Assembly: GCF_036884655.1 (NCBI RefSeq)
Contig: NC_088331.1
Coordinates: forward strand, 20,112,001 to 20,176,000
Direction of reading: 5' to 3'
DNA: 64,000 nucleotides
DNA from: Musa acuminata AAA Group
Taxonomy: Eukaryota > Streptophyta > Magnoliopsida > Zingiberales > Musaceae
A program made the translations under genes and the position numbers. The first letter of the stretch is position 1. Each line of letters opens with the position of its first letter. The notes below the pieces were generated by a model. It was not told the origin of the DNA, did no database searches, and saw only the letters and a program-made list of their open reading frames with translations. Shown piece after piece: positions 13,891-27,300 of this stretch.

Positions 13891-14061
13891 TGGACGCAAT
13901 CTGCGCTTAGTCGCAAACTGCGATTAAATACAAACTGTGAATCGGCTTTTGCATCATAATAGATTTTATCGAACGAACGCACCTTTCAGTTTCAAATTGC
14001 TGTAAGATTTCTGCTGCACTAATTCACCCCCCCTCTTAGTGCTCTCGATCCTAACACACTA

Positions 14062-14992
14062 ATGGTCTTCATTAAATGGGTAAAAATTGACTATCCTCTT
14101 ATAACTATTTTCTCGTTTTTATAGGTTTAGGAGACAACCGTTTACAAGTCTCACACCTCTCTTAGATTGATCACAAAGGTAAAGAAAGAAGAGGATGACA
14201 CATAGCAGTTTTTTAACACTTTCACACCCCAAAATCTCAAGACTTTTGTTTACACTTTCGTGCTCTTTCATGCAGGAAAGAGTGAGGTATTGATAGGCCC
14301 CAATGGCTTCAAAAATGGAGCCAAAAAGTGTCTCATCTCCGTTTTTCAGGGTACTGACGATACTATCATCATTATTGGGCGATACCACCACCTAACAATC
14401 TCGGAGATGGCTCTGGCTTGATAGGGCGGTACCATCGCCTGGTAGCAATAACTATCGATGGTACTATCGCCTAGTCTGAGTGGTAGCACTACCTAAACCA
14501 CCTAGGAGGTTGAGCCTCAAGCGGTTCCATCGCCAGCTCTAGCGATGCCACCGCTTGACGTGATACTAAGTGGTTGAATGGGCTATCCAATTGGCCCAAT
14601 TTAGCCCTGTTTTTTAGCCCAATTGGCCCCTAATTGAGTTAGTAGGATTTCTCCCAAAACTAACACAAATCAAAGTCTACTTGCAATCTAAGTTGTCATG
14701 TACGTTAATGGTTCAACCAAACTCTCAGTAAACTTCCAACAAACTCCCAGCAATCTTCCGGTGAGCTTTCGGCGAACCTCTAGCGAGCTTTCACTGAATC
14801 ATATGATCCTTCAATGTATCTCCCGATTCATCCAACCCTATGTCCGATCATTGACTCTAGCCCAACTTCGATTCTTCTTTAATCGTTTTACCTTTCTCAC
14901 GATCGTCATTAGTCCTGCATCACTTATCTCAACACATGGATTAGATCATTAATTCATCAATTAATGTCATTATCAAAATTTAAGATTTAACA
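14062..14992 (-). mobile_element. old TR-GAG-like LTR remnant, right part
   Basis: It continues the LTR interrupted at 11510, with degraded 'ggcggtaccatcgcc'-like motifs (about 14420-14560), the cccaattggcccctaattgagtt block, and a terminus aagatttaaca at 14992 matching the end of the 3387-4973 LTR. Confidence 0.6.
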
Positions 14993-15789
14993 AATCTTAG
15001 TTAACATATAATATTATCAAAAATATATGAAATTGACTAGTAAATGTCCAAAATAAGAAAGTTAATTCATGAAAATTTAATAATAATTTTTTAAGTAAAA
15101 TATAAAATAAATAAGTGTAACACTAGAAGTTGTAATTGTTTTCACAACACAAAGATGTCAATCTACAAATATATCCTATACCAAACGCGCTGTACACACC
15201 ACAACATCATTAATTTAAACGTGACCGAACCTTCATCATTTTTTAAAACGTCATAGCTTCTTATTACAGCCGCTTATGTCCAACAAGAATCTCAACAAAT
15301 CAAGATCATCGAAGGAAAGGAAGCTGCTAACTCGACAGATAAGTATATGGTATTCATCAACAAGAATATAACTAATTGTTAAAATTTTCAGCCCCATTTC
15401 AGTGAGCATATAACCAATTGGGACAAAGCAAATACGGAAACGAATATTTTACATAAGTTAAACTAAATTGTTTTTTAAAAGAAATATATTTAAACACCGT
15501 TATCTCTTGTGAAAAAAAGAAATCCTCCAATCAGCAATATACTCAGTCGCAGTTTCCATCTCTACCCAATCATCATGCCTTATCTAAACTTAAAATTTCT
15601 TTGCAGATTGATGTATGCAAACCAAAGTATCACTTTTTTTTTTTCACAGTTCATTTATTTACGTTAAGCAGATTTTAAGATATGCACTTTTGATGAGCAC
15701 TTAACCAAGTTTCTAACGAGGAACGTGTTCCAATGAAATGTTTGTATGCGCTGGGAGGAGGCAATCTAAACATGATTAAAGAAGAGGTT

Positions 15790-15852
<63 letters not shown>

Positions 15853-17792
15853 TATCACTACATGTCCCTTTTATTAAATAAAAGGTTATGTACTTGAAAA
15901 CTAACAAGTTTTAGAATTAGATAGGGATATGACTCTTATACATGCCATCCGGATGAACATAGTGTTTAATTCTTCCCACAAAATATATAGCTTTGCATAA
16001 AATACATTTCAGTATAAACACAAAATGGGAAAATCATTTTGTAATTATTTCCCCGAAGTGTGACAGTAATCAATTCAAAATTTATTTTTGTAATTATTTA
16101 ACAAGTTAAAAAAGAAATCCTGTTCATCATAACTTCCCTTCGCATAGAATCCATGCAAGCATTAATAATAATAAAGCATATTAACATAAGTCATGTAACA
16201 TTAGACACCATGATATGTCAGCAGGTTTCGTGATTGTCAATGGACTCTGCAATGAGTATTTTCTTTCATTACACATTGGCTATGTTACAATCATATTCAG
16301 AATATAGATAACTCGTATCAGGTGTGTAACTTATAAACGATTCCTCCACAAGAAAATTTTCACGAGTGCTAACACCGTGGCTATGTCCATTATTAGGGCC
16401 AAAACTCCCTTCATGATCACCTAACAACATCAAGATTCACCTCTTCTCAGTGCAGATCCAAGATTCTTAGGAGTTAAGTATCGGATTCGACGTTTCTCAG
16501 ATTGCTGGGAGTAAAGGCTCAACAACAAAAACTAAATTTGATTTAGTTAATAAAATAAAATTTTAAGTTTATAATTCACCCGGAATCGTATTATACGCTG
16601 TCCTAAGAAACCATTCCCAAGTATAAGACATGCGTGCCTTTTTTGCGGGCACCATTTAAGGTTGAGCAATAGAATTAAGAAAGATGTTGTGAAAATCTTG
16701 AAAGAATTTATCTTAGCATGAAAAATCTAATAATTGAGAAGATAACATTTTCCATTGTCTCAAACCAAGAGACATATTCTCTTCATAATGAAGAGTTGAT
16801 GTGTACTCATAGTCAATAAATATTATTTTAAATATTGAATAAATAATTAATAATAAATATAATTAAATAATTAAAAAAATAAAAAAAATATGTTTTTTTT
16901 TTTGAAGATTTATATTTTTGAAAATAAAATCTAACAATTATTTAGCATAAAATTCAATGATGATAAATGACTTATATAGTTTATCCCAAATAGTTATATA
17001 TTTATTGTTATTATTAGATTAGGATCGTTTTTGTTGAGACATCATAGTGCTTAGTTCATTGTGTAATGTTGTCTTATGTTCCCAAATAGTTAAGCATCGA
17101 ATACGCTGTCCTTCCTAGTTAAAAGAAAAAAACATAACCTTCATTTATCTTTTAATTAATTGGTATAGGTTTTAAAAAAACTTTATATCATTGATGCGTG
17201 ATAATATCATGCTAATTAGATCTAATTTGAATTTTTATTTTATATAATGTAAGGCTCTCCAAATAAAAAGAGTTTTAACTATCTATTTTTTAAAATTATA
17301 ATCTTTCATTCCAACCAAACTTTGATTCGAAATTTTGCAGCTTGTGGGTCAGCTACAGTCCGAAAGGAAGAAGAACACTGTGATCTTCCCGAATTAGCAA
17401 GTCTACGAGTGACATTATTAAACAAAGTAACAAAACTGTACAACTGTGGCTCTCCTTCGAATAACGTGGATGTTACTGAAAAGATTTCTAAGAAACTTTG
17501 GAAAACTAGTGATCCCCTTATAATATTTTTGAACGAAACTATCTTATTTGTATTAATAAATAAAAGCAACATAATTTTATATTAAAATTGGAGGCCTAAA
17601 GAGAGTGTATAGAGAACAATTAGAGGTCTGCGAAGTTCCATTCCTAACGACGAAGATTAGTGTAGTATGACCAATTTTCTGTTTATCTCCAGCGAGGTTA
17701 ATCTCTCTGGCCTCACAGACTTACTTTGTAATAGTAGTAGGATGGTAGGAGAGATCAATCAGTTGTTTTTTTTTTTTTTTTTTTGCGAGGGA
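14993..17792. other. AT-rich upstream sequence of the host gene
   Basis: No convincing coding region, RNA gene or recognisable element. A (TA)n run lies at 15796-15848. The two overlapping opposite frames at 17306-17585 have no family resemblance that I recognise. Confidence 0.6.
15796..15848. repeat. (TA)n microsatellite
   Basis: A run of about 26 TA units following ttttttta, in intergenic sequence upstream of the host gene. Confidence 0.95.
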
Positions 17793-18027
17793 TATAAAAT
17801 TTCTAATATTTTAAACTTTTTTTCTTTTTAAGAAAAAAAATATTAAGTTTAAACCATTAAGTTTCCAAAAAGGGACAACTAAGGGGCAATTCAAAAATAT
17901 ATGTTGAATGATGCTGGAGATTCGAGAAAGAAGAATACGTTCCCTTGAAGTTTCCGTGTGCGTTACACGTGCGCAAGAGACCGGTACAAGGAAAGGCGAA
18001 TTTGGTGATCGCTGACATCCGACAATC
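17793..18027 (+). promoter_or_regulatory. possible core promoter and 5' UTR of the MTP6-like gene
   Basis: A TATA-like tataaaat starts at 17793, about 235 bp before the start codon, after a 20-bp T run. The following leader is AT-rich until about 17930, where GC content rises towards the coding exon. No transcript evidence is available. Confidence 0.3.
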
Positions 18028-18366
18028 ATGGGCTTCCGGTTCTCCCATGTCGCTGCCTTCCGCCGGTCCGACCGCCCTTGTGGTCACCTCCTCCCGCTTT
18101 CCGGCCAGCTCACTGCTGCTCTCTTCCCGTCCTCTCCGGCCGCGGCGGAGACCCCGAACCACTCCCGGATCGCTGTAAGGTGGCATGTTGGTGGCCACTC
18201 CCACTCCCACCACCACCACAGCGGCGACAAGGGGAAGGGTTCCGAGGGAATATTCCGGCTGGGTCTTGGCGCTGACATCGCCCTCGCCGCCGGGAAGGCC
18301 TTCACGGGCTACTTCACCGGCAGCACAGCTATCGTCGCTGACGCCGCCCATTCGGTCTCTGACATC
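18028..18366 (+). CDS. MTP6: MTP6-like exon 1
   Basis: 113 codons, GC-rich. It starts [13 protein letters not shown] and ends at AHSVSDI, with donor GTACGC. The ATG at 18028 is chosen because it opens a basic presequence-like N-terminus in frame with the conserved HSHSHHHH and [20 protein letters not shown]. Three short frames overlapping it in other phases are shadows. Confidence 0.88.
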
Positions 18367-21300
18367 GTACGCCGCTCCCGCTTGGAATCCTTGATTCTCT
18401 TCTCTCTTTGAGTGGATCCAGTTCGTTTCTGTTAATTGATCACGTGATCTTTGGTGACGTTCTAGATTAGAGCTTAATCGGGGTTTCCTTTGTGGTTCTG
18501 CTGGTATAGGTTCTTAGTGGTGTAGCTTGGTGGTCGTACAGAGCGGCGAAGGTACCCAAGGACGAAGAACATCCTTATGGTTGGTCTTTTCCCCATGTAA
18601 TTAAATAAGTCATCATCTACCTGTTTTTGAGAATTTGTTACTTCAGACCATTAAGTCTCTGAGTTGCTACTAACGACTGAAGTATTTTTCTGCTGTATTC
18701 TTTTTATTTGATAAACGATATAGTTTGATTTGATAAACAATTTGGTTGACGATAATTTATATTTATGAGAATCTGACGGAGTAAAACGTGCTAGGAACTA
18801 CTAGATTTATCAATTGAAGTAACCACTTAATTTAATTACTTCTGTATTTGCTTAAGCCCATTGAGGTAGTGTACTACGAAATGTACCATATTATGCAATT
18901 TCTTGCAAATATTGAGGATGTTGAGCATACATTTGTGTTCTCCTGTAGTCTGATGGTTTAATGAATGGAGCCTTGGTTTCATTTTTTGGCACATGCACAT
19001 GAAGCAGTAATAATCAAGTTGCAGTTTGCAAGGGAGTGAACAAGGGAGTTTACATTTTCGACACCTGTTCTACTGGTAGTCATGCATTAGCATCCAACAC
19101 ATGGGTGCTAAACTGAAGGATGACATTTGAATGCAGTTAATTAGTATCCTTATCCCTTTGGTGGCCTCTTTAAATATCTATATTTAAAGGTAAGGCTGTG
19201 AAAAAACCCTCCTCATAGTGGTGGGAGCCTCCTGCACCGTACAGACCCTTTTTATCCTTTTGGGTGGCCTCATCTACTGCATCCCACATAGTTATAGACT
19301 ATCAACTTATTTATTGTTTCCAACATCCGTTAGTGCCTCTTCTTTTTAAAACAATTCAACTTTTCATTGAGCTCTAATATATGTTATCGATCTTCGTTAG
19401 CTAGCTTATTATTATATTCATGGTATGCTGCAAAACATGGTTTTGAAATCTTATTAGCATAATTGATGAAGCCATACAGCTTTTGACCATTGGTTGAAGG
19501 TGATTTTCGAAAACATATAGCTATTGCCACCGTTTGATGTTGTTTGTCCTGAAATAACCTTCAACCATTAAATGTGATTTCATCCAATGATAGTTGTTCT
19601 TTCTGCATTATTTTTTTATCATTATTAATTTGAAAGGATTTCTGCTGGACTAATTTTTTTCTAATGGGATAGAAGCATATATATGCACTTGAATTGCCTC
19701 ATTGGTTCAGCTTCATATGGTAGATCCTGACATGTTTTTGACTTTTGCTCTTGAAGATGTTCCAAGTATCTTTTCTCTTAGTGCCACTATGGTTACACAC
19801 ATATGGTAGGTATTTTCTTTTCTACTAACCTGTTCTATTGAACTTGCTTGAGGTTATTTTCTTTTCAGGAGTTAGTAAAGGAGACTTTGTTTTTCACTTT
19901 GCTCTGCCTTTTCCATTCAATTTTCTTTTACTTTTTTGCTTTGAATGATATTCCTGTCTGTTGGAATTTTTTAGAACCTTTATTTAGAATTCCATACTAA
20001 AACTATTTTTAGGCTTTGGAGATAGGCTTCCCTTTACTTGCAAATGTCTGTGGTATTAGATTACTCATCTTAGCTTGTACTCTTTTCTTTGGAGAATGTT
20101 TAGAATGATAATAAGGAAATAAATGATGTACAAAGCCCACCTAAAGAACATATATATCCACGTTAATTAAAAATAAGTAGCATTGTTAGATCTATATAGA
20201 CACATGGATCCATATACCTCGATCATAAAAAGAACTAAGCCATTGAAAAGGTTGGTGTGTGGTAGATGTTACAAACATAATTGGTTAGTTGATTATTTTT
20301 GTTCAATCTTACCACTGTAGTGTTCAGTGATCTTTGTTACTGGTGTAATTGTAGGCAACTAGATGGTCATGATATATAGCAAGGGTATTGCAATTTTAAT
20401 TCGTCAATTTATGATTCTTAAGAATAAAGGAAGGCAAGCGAATAAGTAGCAATAATGTATGATATGCTCTAAAATGTTCTTGCTTGTCTCTATGAGGAGT
20501 TGGAAATCAATAAGGATTAAGGTTTACATGCTTATTGAATGTGCAAACCATCACAGCTTCATGTGAAACAATTGTTGGTTAGTTTAAACTACTTGGTACT
20601 TGACCAAGTCTAGTAGAACTTGGTTCCATAGCCTACTAAGTAGGTAAAAAGAAGGGTAAAGGGGGACCAAGATAAAAAAGCAAAACTAGGGTGGACTCCT
20701 AGGTTAAATAGAACAACATTCATCTTAAGGTTTCCATTCTCCAGTACCAAAGGTCACAAAGGAGAGAAAAAGTTGAGGTCCCTTCTTTTGTCTAAAACAT
20801 ATCTTATTTTGCTAATTTTAATCAACAATCTTTAAGAACATCTTATCATATGTTTGATTTTTTGTTTCAAGAACTAAGGTTCATCATATCGTGACGTATC
20901 GCTTGGTATGGCCAGTACATACTGGTCCGATAGGAGACCGGTATGGGTGGTATATCGGTATGCTCCCCCCGCATGTATCATGTGTCAGTACGCTAGGTAT
21001 TGCTCAGTACTGATAGGGAACATTCTGGCACCTTTGACGCAACAACAACTAGCAGACACCTCAGAGCGAACGTGGCGCCTCGGAGCTGACATGGCGCTTC
21101 GGCCCGATGTGGCACCTCGGAGTAGACAGGATGTACATGCGCGGAGTAGATGATTCCCGCATCACCGGGGACGCACGGACGACGGCACACAGCATCGAAT
21201 CGTGCATACCGACCCGCGCAGCACGGATCAATGGGTCGATTGCCCGAGACATTGGCGGCTATTAACGAACCACGTATGATCAGCCCTAGCAACAAGTATA

Positions 21301-24300
21301 AAAGCCAACCCCTTGGCCGGCACCGGGGGGAAGCTCGAACACAAAATAACACCCTAAAACTCCACCTTACACTGACTTAAGCTTTGGAGGGGCCGAGCTA
21401 GGAACCCCCCCTCCCGACTTCGGCCTGTGTGCAGGAATCTAGCATAGGAAGGCTATGTTGGGAAACTTGGACAAAGTATCACATGTGCAGCGGAAGAACA
21501 GAAAAATAAAATCCCAGATTTCCCAAAAGAAATGGTTCTTGTCGTTGTGTGAAGATTGGTGCGCAAAACAAAATGCAAAATCAAAACTGTACATATCAAG
21601 TGAGATTTGTTATCATGATGACGAAACAAACACGGACTTGAGGACAAGTCTTTTTCAACCAGGGGAGATTGACACGGGAGTGTCTAATTTGCTACAATCT
21701 GTTCATATGGACCATGCTGATAATATGATATTTTTCTTCAGCCAATAATATTGCCACATAATCTTCCAGTCTACTCAGATAAGACAGCTCATCAGCATAT
21801 TCCCTGCACAAAGGAATACATTAATGGAGTTGGTTGGCAGTTGTAAAGCTGTATCATGGTGCTTTTCTTCATGGCTAAGGAATACATTAATGGAGTTGGT
21901 TGGCAGCTGTAAAGCACTTAATTTCGAAATTCTCTATGTATGAAGGGTTGTTTCATGCACTAGTATTTATTTTGAGGTTTAGGTCTTAGAAAGCACTTTA
22001 GAAACTGAGGATATTGACAGAAGCTCTCTTGGAGTGCTCTTTGGAACTCTGTATCTCTTGGATGCGTCCTTGAGTGGTGGTGAATCTTTTGCTTTCAGTT
22101 CTGTATCCTTGTTTATTATCATTAGGGTGGTGATCTTCTGTATCCCTTTTGATTTTTAAACTTGGTGGTGAGCTATATTTCGTTTTATCGAAGTTTCTTC
22201 AAGAGTTCGTTCCTTGCCTTTTGTGACATTCTCTATCTGAACAACTGTTCTATCGGTGTTCATTCGAAATCCATTCTGTATTTTTACCCTCCCCGGTATC
22301 ATTGGAGAAGCTTCAGGTACATTCATGATCGGTCTTCATTTGTCAGATTTTTATGATAACACATAGGTATTGGATATCGGCAGTGCTTATCACATCTGTA
22401 ATTCGTTACAGATTCTGGCAAGTCCTAAAAGATTATCGAGAGGCAAGATAAACCTCAAGATGAGTAATGGAGCAAAAGTTGTTGTAGTGGCTATTGGCGA
22501 GGTCACCCTACATCTGCCTAGTAGAGCTACTATTGAATTGAATGCATGTTATTTCGTTCCTTCTATTATTAAAAACATTATTTCCATTTTATATTTGATA
22601 GTTAGAGGATAAAAATTAATTTTTGAGAACAATGGTTGTTCAATAATATTGGATGATAAGATCATCACTAGAGGAACATTGCATAATAGTTTATTTATGT
22701 TAGATATTGCTCTACATATCATGAATGTAAATGTGTCCAAGAGGAAATAAGATGAGGTGAATAGTGCATACCTGTGGTATTGTAGGCTAGGTCACATCTA
22801 CGAAGGAAGAATCCAAAAGTTCTAGAGGATGGATACCTAGATTGATTCGACTATGAGTCATATGCGATTTGCGAGTCTTGCCTTCGTGGAAAATTGACCA
22901 ACTCTTTGTTTAGTGGGCTTGGAAAGAGAGTCACTGAGTTACTAGAACTAATACATAGTAATATATGTGGTCCCATGTCAACTTAGGCTATAGGAGGTTA
23001 TTCTTACTTTATTACATTCACTAATGACTTATCTAAATATGAACATGTGTATTTGATGAAGTATAAGTCCGAGGCCTTTAAGAAATTCAGGGAATATAAG
23101 AATGATATAGAAAACCAGACTAGAAAAAGTATCAAGACTCTTCGATCAGATCGAGGAGGTAAGAACTTGAGTATAGAGTTCACCCAATTTCTCAAGGACC
23201 ATGAGATTCTATCTCAATGAACACCTCTTTATATATCTCAGCACAATGGAGTATCAAAAATAAGAAATCGTACATTGTTAGACATGGTACGGTTCATGAT
23301 GAGTTTCACCGACTTACCCGTCTCACTCTTGGGATACGCCATAGAGTTCGCAACTTACCTTCTGAACAGAGTTCCAACTAAGTCAGTAGTGTCTACACTA
23401 TATGAGATATGGAAAGGGAAGAAATCTGATCTTAAGGTTGTTAAGATTTGGGACTGTCCTGCCCATGTTAAGAGACATAACCTCAACAAGTTGGAATCCA
23501 AGATGGAACGATGAAAGTTCGTGAGATACCCTAAGGAAACTTGATATTGTTTCTATCACCCCGAGGACCAAAAGGTCTTTATAGCCAAGAGGGCGATATT
23601 CCTTGAGAAGGAATATATTCTTGGTGGAGACAGTGGGAGAGTGATAGAGTTGAGCAAGGTTAGAGAACCTAGCTCAAGCACAATTTCGCAGTCCAATTCT
23701 GTTCAGGTACCTAGCACACAAGTTTCGACTTTACATAGGTCCAAAAGAGTACCCCATCCTCCTAAGAGATATTTGGGACATATCAGAAGAGATGATGTTA
23801 AGGATATTGATCATCAAACCTACAAGGAGGCTATTACGAGTATAGACTCTGAGAAGTGATAAGAAGCCATGAATTTCGAGATAGATTTCATGTACTCCAA
23901 CAAGGTTTGGAACCTAGTTGATGCACCTAAGAGTATTGTACTCATTAGTTGTAAGTGGATCTTCAAGAAGAAAATCAAAGTAGATGAAAGGGTGGAGACC
24001 TATAAGGCAAGGCTAGTGGCTAAGGGGTATTATCAAAAGCAAGGTGTTGACTATGACGAAACCTTCTCACCTATAGCCATGCTGAAATCCATCCGAATTC
24101 TATTGGCTATTATAGCACACTATGACTATAAGATCTGGCAAATGGATGTGAAAACGACGTTCCTCAATAACAACCTCGAGGAGGAGGTATATATGATACA
24201 GCTTGAGGGATTCGTGTCCAAGTGTGCAAATTGCTTAGGTCTATCTATGGACTAAAGCAAGCTTCCCGAAGTTGAAACATAAGATTTGATAAGGCAATCA

Positions 24301-27300
24301 GATCTTATAACTTCATTAAGAATGAAGATGAGTCTTGTGTGTATAGGAAGATAAGTGGGAGCACTATCACCTTCTTGGTGTTATATGTAGATGACATCCT
24401 GATCATTGGAAATGATATAGGAATGCTCTCCATGGTAAAGGCTTGGCTATCTATTATTTCTCCATAAAGGACTTAGGAGAAACATCCTATATCTTGGGGA
24501 TTCGGATCTATAGAGATAGATCTAAAAGGATGCTTGGCTTGTCCCAGTCTAGGTAAATAGACACCATTGTTAAAAGGTTTGGCATGAAAAATTCCAAGAG
24601 ATGTCTCATTACGATGAGACATGGAATATTACTCTCTAGAAGTATGTTCCCAAAGACTCCTGTAGAAATGGCAGACAATGATAGGATACCATATACCTCA
24701 GCGATAGGATCTATCATGTATGCTATGTTATGTACCAGGCCTGATATAATGCATGCTCTAAGTGTTGAGAAGGACTAAGGATCTTTTACTAGTATATGGA
24801 GGAGGTAGCCTCAAGGTTGAGGGCTACATGGACTCGAGTTTCTAGTCCAATGTCGATGATAGCAAGTCTAACTCAGGGTATATGTTTACCCTGAATGGAG
24901 GACTAGTATGCTGGAAGAGTTCCAAGCAAGATACTATTATTGACTCGACCATAGAGGCGGAATACATTGTTGCGACAAAAGCAATAAAGGAGGGAGTCTG
25001 AATGAAAAAGTTCATCATAGATCTAGGAGTCGTGCCAAGCAACGAGGAGTCGATTCCCTTATTTTGTGACGACAACAACGAGGCGATTCCTCAAGCGAAG
25101 GAATCACGTCTCATCAAAAGTCCAAACACGTTCTGATGAGGTTCCACCTGATTAGAGAGATCGTGGCCCGTGGGTAGTAGTGGAAAGAGTTCCATCCGAG
25201 GATAACATCGCAAATCCACTAACGAAGTCGTCTCAGATTGTCTTTGAGCGTTATAAGAGTCTGATAGGGATCAAACAAATAGGTGATTAGCTTTAGGTCA
25301 AGTGGGAGATTGCTAGTCATATGTGCCCTACAATCCAATCATATGAGTTATGGCACGTGTGACACACTACGTAGTCTTTTTGCTTATTATTATTTATTGG
25401 TATTTCTCACTTTATATTGTCTATTGCATATATTGTGATATCCATGGATATGTGTAATGGGAATCAGATTGTAATGAAATCATGATAATAAGACCAATTC
25501 GCCTTTAAACACAAACCCTAAATAATCCCGATCATAGGTTACTCAAGAGGGATATCGAGATAACCGGACAGACTGATACGTTGTATACCCATTCATATGA
25601 TAGAGGTAACTAGTCTCATAACTGCTCGTGTTGGGACACCAAGGATACAATGCAGGTGCTCACTAAAGAATGAGTTCACTGATTGATCCGCTCACGAAAT
25701 GCTAGATAGTTAATGATACCTCATTATCAACCAGCAATTTTGTGGTCCTAGTTGTGTGTTTGGTCCTTAGACTTGAGACACTAAGGATGTCTTTTATGAG
25801 TACTTCGCTCTTTGATACCGGACTTATAGATCTAGAGGTTCCAGATCTAGCACAGTCGATCATCGAGAGTGGTAGCCAACTTTACGAAAATAATTGAATA
25901 TCAATAGAGGATTATCTACTCTTGGTGTCATAAGAGGAATATCCTATGTGTTCTTGCTTAGGCAAATCCCTAGCCAGGATCATTCGGATTGAGAGAGAAA
26001 GAGTTCTCCGGGAGAATCCGATTAGAGCGAAAGTCGAGTAGATTCCGTATGGGTCTGATAGCACCATACCCGGTATACGGTCTTTGAGATATTAGATGGA
26101 TGAGGAACAATAGATACACAGTAACTGAGGATAGATAGGTCCAATGGATTAGATTCCCTTGTATCGTTTGGGAACTGCAACGTAGTGGCCTAATATATCC
26201 ATCGTCGATGAGTTGAGTGAATTATTATGAGAGATGTTAATTCATCGAGTCAGAAGGAGTTCTGACAAGTATGACTTACAGCCAGCTCGATATTAGGCTG
26301 CTAGAACCCTTGCAGATTCTAAACTTGGGGTTGATCTCTTTAGGGGATCGGCCTCCTTGGAACTCTATAGGGGTTCCTCCCTCCAAGTTGCTGCTCAAAG
26401 GCTGCAGAAAAGATTCATCTATTGTTTATGAAAAGAGGAGGAATACATGGCTATTTATAGGGCTTCTAAACACTAACTCCTAATAGGACTCCTACTTAAA
26501 ACTCTTACTTCTAACCAACTCCTAATATGACTCCTACTCAAGACTCCTATTCCCTTACAACTCCTAATTCTTCTCTAAGAAAAAACCTCTTACATGAATG
26601 TCCCTCTCAATTAGGACTCTCCTAGCTAGAGTCCTAACATAATGTCCCTCTCAATTAGGACTCTCCTAGCTAGAGTCCTAACAGACCCGCCCTCTTCAAA
26701 TCAGCCTTGTCCTCAAGGCTGAGATTCCATGAACTCGGGGAACCGGGTCTTCAGCTCCTCATATGGTTCCCATGTGGCGTCTTCAAGTGGTAGATTATTC
26801 CAATGCACTAGTACTTCAGTAGAGGGATGTCGGCGACGCATCACGATCCTGCGATCGAGGATGGCTTGTGGTTGGGCTTGAATAAATCCATCCTCAGTTG
26901 TGTTGGGCAGTTGGATTTGGGGTGACTCGTGTTCTCCCAACTTGGGCTTTAGGCATGATACGTGGAAGACAGGGTGAATTTTGGCATCCTCAGGTAATTT
27001 AAGTCTGTATGTCACGGCTCCAATACGCTCTGTGATCTGATAGGGCCCATAAAAACGTGGGGATAGCTTCATGGAGGCTCGAGTATTGATAGAGAGTTGC
27101 TTGTATGGTTGTAGGCGAAGATAAACCCAATCTCCCACTGAAAATTCTCTTTCACTTCGTCGTGTGTCGGCTTGCTGCTTCATTCTGGCTTGAGCGGTAG
27201 AGAGATTATCTTTTAACAGTTGTAAGAGTTTGTCCCTATCAATCAATTCTTGGTCAACCTGATCTACCTTGGCCGAGCCAATTACATACTTTGGAATTAC

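Larger units (their letters stand above)
11511..14056 (+). mobile_element. solo LTR (2.5 kb) with 5-bp TSD
   Basis: It starts TGTTGAATCTCG and ends GATCCTAACA, with a perfect CACTA duplication at 11506-11510 and 14057-14061. Its ends match the TR-GAG LTR in the opposite orientation, so it belongs to a related family. No internal domain is present, so it is best explained by recombination between two LTRs of a full element. It contains a 39-bp repeat array (about 12520-12900) and an 18-bp minisatellite (about 13524-13890). A TATA-like 'tataaatacc' lies near 12971. Confidence 0.85.

Noticed and set aside
13306..13982. Four overlapping repeat-protein frames (RLDVKL, RRKTAF, RLNAVL, FTSKRS)
   Set aside because: All come from one 18-bp minisatellite in an LTR, open in several frames by chance of composition.
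17306..17585. Opposite overlapping frames upstream of the host gene
   Set aside because: No family resemblance and no promoter or splice context; probably chance.
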